A stretch of DNA of 64,000 nt, from positions 7,323,501 to 7,387,500 of the forward strand of contig NC_088101.1 of assembly GCF_036370855.1 (NCBI RefSeq). The letters run 5' to 3'. The notes beneath the pieces were generated by a model that saw only the letters and a list, made by a program, of their open reading frames with translations, searched no databases and had not been told where the DNA came from. This DNA comes from Dromaius novaehollandiae (lineage: Eukaryota; Chordata; Aves; Casuariiformes; Dromaiidae). Shown one piece after another: positions 55,251 to 64,000 of this stretch. The position numbers were made by a program, and so were the translations under genes. Position 1 is the first letter of the stretch. Each line of letters starts with the position of its first letter.

Positions 55251-58200
55251 CGCAGGGGGCGGGGCCCCGCCGTGGCGCGCGCCGCCGCGGGAGGGCGCCG
55301 CTGGCCCCGCCCCCCGCCGCGCCCCGGGCGGCCGTTGGGGAGGGGGCGGCGGCCGTTAGGCGGTAGCGCCTCGCGGGAGGGGGGGGGGCCGGGCTGCCGC
55401 CGGGCGCGGTGATACCGGCCGGGCCTGCTCGGTGCGGGAGGCGGCGCGGCCCGGCGGCGGAGCCGGGCTGGGCTCCGGCCTCCCCCGGGCTGCTCCGCCG
55501 GGGCCCCGCCGGCCCTGGGGGCTCGCTGAGGGCGGGCAGGCCCCGCTCCCGTCCGCCGCGGGGGGCTTGGGAGACCCTGGCGCCAGAGGAGCGGGCAGCA
55601 CCCAGAGGCTGCTGCAGGCAGGTTACTTCATCGCTGGGACAGCATTGCCTCTCCGCTTCTCCCCGGGTGGGCGGACGCGGGTGGGAGAGCTGCACCCCCT
55701 CGCTAGGCACAATTCCTGCAGCAGAAGCACGGAGGCTTTGGGAGAAGACCTTCCATTTTAGCTATTAATTGGGTTACTCATAGTCTGTCATTCAAAAATA
55801 CGACGCACCTCGAGCACTGCCCTTCCATGTGCCTTCTTTAATGCCTCTCAACAAATTCTTTAAATACTAGCTTGGACTTCAAAGCTATTTTTTCCCTATA
55901 TTTAGAATGGCATACGTGTCCCTGGGACTCTGTCATTTAAATCAGTAAAAAGAGAGGGACAGATGTCTACGTACAGTGCTACAAACCTGTTAGCTCTGGT
56001 GCAAGGCTCTGGGTTGACACACATGGATATTTCTTCTACAGCCACTACAGGCATTGCTAATTCTTGCTTTGGTTTGGTTTTTTTTTTCCTGGACGCTTAT
56101 GTTCTATATTTTTCCATCTAAAAAAAGCAAGTTAAACACTTGCCCCGCTGTGCTAAGCGCTGTACGAAGCCCTGTGCCAGCCAGCCTATGCAAAGACCTA
56201 ACTCCTCTGCTTAAAGAGTTCACAGTCAAGAACAATGTCCTACAAGGCAGGTTGCATGTACTTTTTGAGAGACAGCTATTACAGTGTTAATGCTATCTGC
56301 CTCTCAAGGTAGTCATGGTTTACTAGCCAAAGTACTCCAGGAGCTGTAAAGTGGGTGGATTTGAAAGGAAAACAGTGGAACAGGCATCTTTGCCTGAGCT
56401 ACACCTATGTGGGACAGAATAAAAGGAGGAGCAGATTTAGGTGAATAAGAAAGTATATGTCACTTTTAGAGTCAAACAAGGGGGAAGGTGAACTTCAGAC
56501 AGCCAAAACAGTGACCTGAATAGCTGTTCTGGAAACCACTTCTGTTTGCTGAGATTTGTTATAACTTGCTGTAATCCCAGCCTTCTGGTTAAGTTTAACG
56601 TGACTTAACATTTCAGAGTTTCTCTGAGCTCTAGTATACTGCTGTCAGGTGATCAGAAGAGCAAATACTACTTTCTCTTTCCTAAAACCTACTAAATTTC
56701 TTTGGCCACCCAGTTCCCAACCCCCTTCTCACTCCACAGCATTTGTATAACTATCAGCAGTTTGTCCAAGGCAACAATAAGCTTCCTAAAAAGCATTTTC
56801 ATAAAGGAGCTGAATCCAGATGTCACTTACGTGTCATATTTGCAGAGACAGAGCCAGCAGGTCTTGCAAGACAGCAATGTCTCACCTCTTACGCTGTAAT
56901 TTACTTTATCCCTATTCTGACCGGTTATACCAAGTCTGATTTTTTTTTTTTTATTTCATGACTTCATTTTATTATGCACACAACGTACCTGTTGTCTGCA
57001 CGAAGGTACGCTTGGCATGTTTTTAATGGCAACTCCACCATTCAGGAAGTTACACCGAGCTGCTGCACAGATTATTTTGTTGATACACCAACTCCAGTCT
57101 CACTGCCAGGTAATGTGAACCTTCCATTGTTTAGGAAGAACGTTCTTTTTTTATGAAGTATTTTACCCAAAGCACCACTACCAATGTCAGAAGTTAGTAT
57201 GTCTTGAGCGTACTCAAGCACTTGTAAAAATCTCACATGCTAAGAAAAGCGCTGCTCCGACAGAAGGCAAAACTAGCTGAAAAGATACACAGTGAGTGCC
57301 AGACCAGACAGACCAAAGAGGCACAGTTCTTACAGCCAGTGCCTTTGCAGAGAAGGGTTACCGTGGCAGTACAGCATGGACCAGGAATAAAGAAATATGG
57401 CTTGGATTCTCCAGCGCTTCACCACTGCTAAATATACTCCTAAATGTATTTCTCCATAAATGAACTATTACAGGAAAAAATGGAGTCCAAAACTCAGGTA
57501 TCCTTCCCCAGAATCTGACAGTGAAAATGATTGTCCAACATAAAACCATACAGAGTGATGCAGGCTCAGAATGGATCCAAATGGTTAATGATGCATGCTT
57601 TCTATTTTCTTCTCTTTCAGTATGTTTTTACTATTGAATTTTCTTTTGCAAGTCTTTTTCCAGCAAAGGTTTCAGAAGAAAACACAATTTCATTTACTTC
57701 AAGAGCAAGACTTCCATCTATTCGGTTGGTCCCTTCAGTGGGACTGGCTGGCTTACGAATAAAAAGTAGTACTGCACAAAGAAAATAAAAAGTAGTACAG
57801 CACACTGCCGAAAAATTCAATAAATACTTAAAATCCCCTTTTTTCTACTATAGAGTGCTGCTTCTCAAGTACACCCTTCCAAGTATCATCCCCTTCTGCC
57901 TTGCCCTTGCAGCAAGCAGCAGCCCTTGCAACAGCCCCGAGGCCAGGAATATTCCCCAGGAGGTCTGCTTGCTCTCCGCAGCTTCTGCTATCCACGGTCT
58001 CTCGACAGCATCACGCAGAAGTTCAGGTTGTTTCCCCCAGCGCTCATAACCACGCAGAGGTCAATACATGGGGGGATGTAGCTGAGTCTAGTTGAAGAAC
58101 TATATGCCTTGTTATAAACATCTCTGGTAAACTTGGCCTAACAAATACAGAGAGTGCGAATGACTAGATGCCACCCTTGGCCTTTCTGTCATCAGCAAGA

Positions 58201-58516
58201 TGGAGACACTGCTTCAATACCTGCCTAAAAAGCAGATCTTTACATCTCATCCATGAGAGGGGAAGTAGCCTCCATTTCTCCTACATCTTTTGTTCCTTCC
58301 TTAACCTAAACTGTAAAGGGGAAAAGAATTCTCCTAGATAACCTCCCAAGAGAAAATATTTGTTCATGGCTTAATGGGCAAAAGTAGTAACAGTAGCAAA
58401 GGAGGAAAGGCGAAGGACTCAAAATGTTTGAATGAATAGACGCAAAGTGAATGCAAGAATATGAGTCACTGCATTTGGGCAACAAGGAAGAGAGCAAGCG
58501 ACTGCACAGCTGGTGA

Positions 58517-58564
58517 CAGTGGGGTGACAGCATGAGCAGCCAGTGGGGTGACAGCATGAGCAAC
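58517..58564 (+). repeat. 24-base tandem duplication, two copies
   Basis: Two adjacent 24-base units begin CAGTGGGGTGACAGCATGAG and differ only near the end (CAGC versus CAAC). It is a short minisatellite in the region upstream of CDS1. Confidence 0.95.
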
Positions 58565-59136
58565 CCTGTGGGTAGGGCCAAAGGGAGGGGGAGAATTAGA
58601 AATAAGGACCAGGCTCCAGCGTGATCAGCCTGCGGCCCAGCTCTAATTTCACTTGCTTTTTGTCCCAGAGCCATGCGCTTATGCTACTGCTACACACATT
58701 TTCACCTGTGGTTTGCTCAGGAATGCAACAGGAACCAAAACAGTGAGCAACCAGGCTATATTACAGCAAATTGTTTCAAACCACTCAAACCTAGAAGAAA
58801 AAGGAAAGGAGTCTGCGGAAGAATTGCAGGGTGCAGATGTTAGAGAGTAAGTTGAGTGCAGGAGCACAGTTGTGCCGTGTCCCAGTCAGAGCGCCTTGAG
58901 TCCACAGGAGCCCAGTGCATTTCTGGAGCCACAGCTGGTTAGACTGGTTGGATGGGAATTTTACAAGCTGACACCCTGTTACTCAGGTTCCTTTGGGCTC
59001 ATTGACATACATCAGCTGGAATGCGGCATCAGTTCTCCAAATGTTTTGACCCTGTGTGGTTTCATGACATGTGGCAGGCGCTTCAATGTTCTCTACATAC
59101 AATGGTATTAGCATGCAAGCAATCAACTTTTCCAAT

Positions 59137-59168
59137 ATGCAAATATTATCACGTGCCTTATATAAAAG
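59137..59168 (+). promoter_or_regulatory. Octamer, E-box and TATA-like cluster
   Basis: ATGCAAAT (59137-59144), CACGTG (59150-59155) and TATAAAAG (59161-59168) lie within 32 bases, about 4.2 kb upstream of the CDS1 start codon. The spacing resembles a small core promoter reading to the right, but no gene is visible downstream. Each word occurs by chance at moderate rates, so this is only a candidate. Confidence 0.25.
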
Positions 59169-62100
59169 GTCAGGATCTTAATCTATGAGGCCTTAGAGGT
59201 TTTTGTTGCTCTAACTTGCCTTTGCCTTCTCCTTGAATTCTCACATGAATTTAGTAGCAAAAAGCTGCCAGCAAACAACCCAAACCTAAATGATTTGGCT
59301 CAACACTTTCCACAACACGGGAAAGCACATAACAAGCAAAGGATTTGCCCAGGTGCCCAAGGATAAGATGCATTATCTGATTAACCACTGCCCTCCTTAC
59401 CCTGCACTCCAGTTATCCAGAGCAAGCAGATTTGCATCGCCCCTTTAGTAAGAAGCTACCTCTCTGCAGTGTATCTCAACATACGTACAGAAGAGGGAGT
59501 TGTCTACAGAGACACATAAAACTGAAGTCCCTATGTTAAGAGTTATATAAGCCTTGTATTAAAAGAATTACATAAGCCCCGTACAAAATCCTGAGATAAA
59601 GAAAGTCAGCCAGGGGCTGCTGTTGTCTCCGCTGACCGACAGAAAGCTGCTTTTGCTGGAGAGAAGCAGAGCAGCCCTGCTTCATTTCTGGTACAACTGA
59701 AGCAAACTGCAGAAACTGGTCACTAGTCACCTCAGAGGCTGAGGGACAGAAGCTATCTGGCTCCACATACATGCTGAAAAGAATTATACAGCTTTGTACT
59801 TAAACAGAGGAGCCTCGTTGCTGGCAGTCTTGGATGTTGTTTGCAGCTTTTGGTTTTTAAATTGATTCCTATTTATCCGTAGACTGTGAGAGACAAGTGA
59901 AAAATGTTGTCAATATCTCCTGCGCAGCAGAGACAGCAGTGTCAAATAGCATTGTATCCCTCTGATAGTATTAATTATGAACAGTATCATAACGTGCTGT
60001 ATTGGATCAATTTATAACCTGCTGGTATTTCTAGATTATTATAAGGAGGATAACCCCAAACTAGAAAAAAAAAAGCAGAGTAGTTATGTAACAGTCTCGA
60101 TGGATCATGCTGAATGTTCCTTCTCAAAACCATGATGCAAGCTATTAATACCTGCGTGGTCTCCTGACAAAACCGAGAACCGCCAGCTGCCTCCTGCGCT
60201 GCCCTGAGACCACGTGTGGGAGCAGCACATTCGAGCCCGACTGCCAGGGATAAGCTCGAAGCTGAAATTCCCGGTCAGGACCTTGTTATTACATAACCTA
60301 ACACACCGTGAGACGAATCCTCCTCCCGCTCTAATCATCAGAGCCAGATCCTGAAAAAAGAAAAGTCCCACTGAAATACAGCAATGTGGAAGTCAGGTGA
60401 GAGGCTGTTTTCCCCTCTAAATGAGGGGGAGTATGGGCTCTAATACTGTATTTCTAGGTTTAACATAGGCCAAAAGACAATGATTTGCCAAGGCATCCTG
60501 AATAGGGCATAAATATCTGTATTTTAGTAATTTAAATCCCCTGACAGCACTGAAATGTTCTTTTGTGTTTGGTTAACATGTCATGTAATCTGTTTACATT
60601 TGCTAGCCTGGCGTAAAAACATCATAGTCCATGGTATTTGTGGTTGAGAATTATTTGCTTAGTACTTGCGCACTTGAACTTTATGAACTAGGCCAATTGT
60701 GCACCAGACAAAAAAACCCACAAGACAACAGAACAAACTGGCCTCAGTATTTCCAAATTAAGTACCAAAGTCTGAGGCACATCATCTAATGACCACTGTG
60801 AAAGATCTGGCTGCTGAAATATTTTCCACAGGCAGTTGTCACCTTCTGTCTGGTCAAAGTGGCTAAGTATTGCACAATTGCATAGTTATTCTTGATTTTT
60901 CCTCCCTCTCATAATCCCTGGGATGCTATTTCTTCTTCCCAAAGATACAGTTCATACGTGGTGGGTGTTTGGCAAGCTGCTGCTGTTTTCATATAAAATG
61001 CGAAATTAATTCTTGAACTTGCTTGTTGTGGCCGCCTGAACATGCCATGAATTTGCAACACATCCTTCCTGTGTAATTTCACATGCACTGTATGTTGTAT
61101 TATCCATGCAGATCCTTTATTTTAATAAAAACATCTGTTTGGAGTATGATAATGCATCAGCCTCTGTTTATTGTGCTGCTATATGTTTTTTATTCCCAAT
61201 TTAAATAAAGGTCATCCAAATTAACTTGGACCGTTTCCAGCAAAGTAACAGCTGCTTGGAAAGTCAAACTCCAGCGAGTCCGTGTAGCCGTAAAGTGGCT
61301 CAGGCGGCAGTGGGTTAAAAGCTTACGGCCCTCCTGCGTCCCCCCCTCCTCACGCGCAGAGGAAGGCCTCGGCACGTCCCTCCTCCTGTCAGCAAAGGCA
61401 GCTCTCGCCAGGAGCGCGGGAGCAGGCAACAAGGTGGGGACAAGGCTGGAGGAGAAACAGCCCGGCTGATGCTAGGGGTAGGGGCTAATAGCTTTCCAGC
61501 TCTGGATGGCTCGGGCTGAAGGAGGCAATCACTGGGTCATTTAAAGGGGACTTATGGCACAGCTCTGTCAACACGGTATTTCCCGTCAGAGAGAGAAGAG
61601 CTGGCACAGTTCTAGCAAAGCCCCATAAAATGCAGCAAGATGGAACGAGCTATTTCCAATTGAATTCAGGCTAAAGACTTACAGAACGAAGTTTACTGTT
61701 TCGGTATCTTTTATAGGACTGAAGAGCAAACAACTCTCCATTATAAGTTTTATAATATGTTTTTTAAAAGCCCTCTATGGATACCTAATAGTTCTTCAGG
61801 TCATTGCACAGTTGGGCTTCCCTAGCAGTAGCTTCCATGTAGCTTCCAAGCAGTACAAACATCAGTACGGATTCACTGGTCCCAAGGACAAGTTCGGGAA
61901 GCCTTGTTTTCCATGACTGCCCACAGCCTAAAGCAGGCAGGTCAGGATGGACGAGGTGGAGACCTATTGCTTCCCACAGATCTCCCACTATGCTGTTTTG
62001 CAAAACTGCCCTGGCAGGAGAACCTTTGCCGAGCAAATTCATTGAGCCCCAAACCACTTCCCACTGGTTTTACTAGAGGTGGAGACAATTTGTTAACATG

Positions 62101-64000
62101 TATGGTCTGAACCGGTGTTAAAACCGTAAGTTCCTGAACCCAACAACTGACTGTCATGATCTGCAAGAGAGAATCACTTCAGCATGACCTCACGGGGACT
62201 ATGTTTGCACCTATACCTTATTTTATCTTCTCAGTTTCACGTCATTTGGTCTCTTTTTGTTTAACAGAGCATCATACCACAGTCCTCTCTGAAGGCTGGA
62301 CTCTCAGGGAAGAGGTTTTCGTACCACGCTACGAGCAATCAGCATTGCATCTTGTTGCAATAGAAACATGCTCTCTCACATGCCAGCTAACAGGCCAAGC
62401 CTCTACGTCGCCGTTCAGTCCGTGGGTATCTTACCAGTTTCTTACACTAAGGCAAAAGCACGTCGGCAGTTTCAGCAACATTTTCTCCAATTCCCAGGCC
62501 AGAATAGCACTCCCCCATGAAGTATTTGCTGTTTACTTGCTTTCTGATGCACGGAGCACAGCTTGGACTTTTCTGGGCTTTCTGTCACTTGATTTTTTCC
62601 CCCTCCTTTTTATGCTGCTTTCAAGAAGTTATACATCCATTCATTTAATAGAACTCTAGTGTATCTATTTATTATCCATCCTATTACCTTTGAGTTCACA
62701 AGAAAAGTTCATCTAAGGTATGAGTAGACATACCACCATTGATTTTAAACAGTTTATGAAACATCACTCTGTTTTGCCAGCAGTACCATCTTACTGTCTT
62801 ATCTCAAGGGACAGGCAGAGCATTACAGCACGCTCAGTGTGTATTTTATAAATAGAGAGCAGTCAGCAGGATGTAATTAAGCCAAATATTACAGCCATGA
62901 TCTGGAAAGGTTTCTCTGCAAAGCCCTGGTCTGCTGCCATTCTGCTGTGGTAGCGTTCAGATTGAAGTACATTTTGTGCTTCACAAAGGTGCTCCCACAT
63001 ATTCACTTATGTGAGTTTTCTGGGAGTTATCTTCGAGTGGTATAGTCATAAAACGACACCAGCAATTATTAACCGGTTATACCTTTGGTGTCCTTGCCAT
63101 CTTTCTCAAAAGCCTGTGAACTGGAACTGTGTTAGATGAACCTCTCAGCTGCTTGCTAGGGGGATACAGGCTAAGAGAAGTGTCTCGCACCTCACCTGAG
63201 AAGAGCCGTGAAAATAGGAGCTACACAAAGACAGAAACTCAGGCCCTCTTCTGTTTTTTTAAGTTTTCAGGACTCTGGTCGAAAGCCCCTCAGCAAATCT
63301 CGACTAATGACTTTTGTACTCTGTGCCATGGCATTCCCGCTCCTGACCTCACCTGACCTCCCTGGGTCACCGGCACACACAGGGGCAGCGGGCAAGTTGC
63401 CCATTTGCCTCTTTTTCTTACCTAGATGTGGCATATTCATGGGGAAAGCAGTTCATCCCGAACAGGCAGCTTCTCCTATAGATGTGCGCTGCGTGCAGAA
63501 GAGTCAGGGAAGCTGGGGTCAATCAGCTTGTCACCTGTCCCCCAAACCTGGCAGCTGGCTGCCTGCCCGGTGCTGAGATCACGGTGAAGAAGGAAGCTGC
63601 TAAGTCAGGAGGATCAAGTACTGTTTATACAGCTTATCCAAAATAGATACCAGTTCCACTTAATGTTTGTAGCTCACTCTGAGGCTCTGACCAAACCAGC
63701 TGGTGCTCGGTCTGGTACTGCTGGAAAAGCGAAGGCATAAATGGGATGGGAGAACAACCCCAGCAAACTGCTTTCTACTGTTTCTACTGTTGTGCCAGAC
63801 AACGGCCTGCTTAAAGGAAGCCTGTAGTACAAAGCCATAACAAGAGAAAGAAATCCAGGTCCACATTTTCAGGCTAACATCTAACAAGGCTAACAGATCA
63901 GGCTAACCTCAGGCTGACAAGATCCACATCTCCAGGCTCTGTGCAATTGCAAACTGAAGGCAGCACTTGAGAAATTCACCTTCTTTGCTGGTGCAAGAAG

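Larger units (their letters stand above)
55721..64000. other. Intergenic region upstream of CDS1
   Basis: No coding exon or RNA gene could be supported. The longest frame, 62156-62659 on the plus strand, shows no family resemblance or splice context. In amniotes the next gene on this side is NKX6-1, normally some distance away, so this may be regulatory desert. AT-rich blocks with clustered transcription-factor-like words are noted in the findings, as is one 24-base tandem duplication. Confidence 0.65.

Noticed and set aside
62156-62659. 167-residue plus-strand frame, the longest upstream of CDS1 outside the island
   Set aside because: No family motif, signal peptide pattern or conserved domain is visible, and the composition matches non-coding DNA.

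Overview
This window is nuclear DNA from a vertebrate, most likely a bird. It contains a 13-exon, GT-AG spliced gene of vertebrate type and a CpG-island promoter. Interspersed repeats are very sparse, and the only one I recognise is the 3' end of a CR1-type LINE, the typical sauropsid (bird and reptile) retroposon. No operons, phage, CRISPR, plasmid or insertion-sequence features are present. I cannot name the species.

The one gene I can support fully is CDS1, phosphatidate cytidylyltransferase 1 (CDP-diacylglycerol synthase 1). It lies on the minus strand from a start codon at 54906 to a stop codon at 24584. I rebuilt all 13 coding exons by hand. They total 1335 bases (444 codons plus stop), every junction keeps the reading frame, and all 12 introns are GT-AG. 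The protein carries the complete family signature across exons 11 and 12. The start codon sits in a CpG island (about 54330-55720). A 3'UTR of about 2.8 kb probably runs to an AATAAA at 21805-21800 (minus strand) that is followed by a strong U/GU-rich stretch.

Layout: 1 to about 1130 is AT-rich, UTR-like sequence ending near an AATAAA on the plus strand. From the conserved amniote order NKX6-1 - CDS1 - WDFY3 (established knowledge), I infer that it may be the 3'UTR end of WDFY3, converging on CDS1. About 1130-21780 is intergenic, with several GC-richer islets and simple repeats but no gene I can defend. About 21785-54906 is the CDS1 transcription unit. 54330-55720 is its promoter island. 55720-64000 is upstream intergenic DNA, probably toward NKX6-1, with possible regulatory blocks but no recognisable gene.

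CDS1 converts phosphatidic acid and CTP to CDP-diacylglycerol in the ER membrane, the step that feeds phosphatidylinositol synthesis. I did not find an undescribed biological system. The observations most worth a second look are structural: a T25 tract that serves as the exon 2 polypyrimidine tract, a compound inverted dinucleotide array in intron 12, a GGGCC pentamer run just upstream of the start codon, and a GC-rich, ORF-bearing islet in intron 1.
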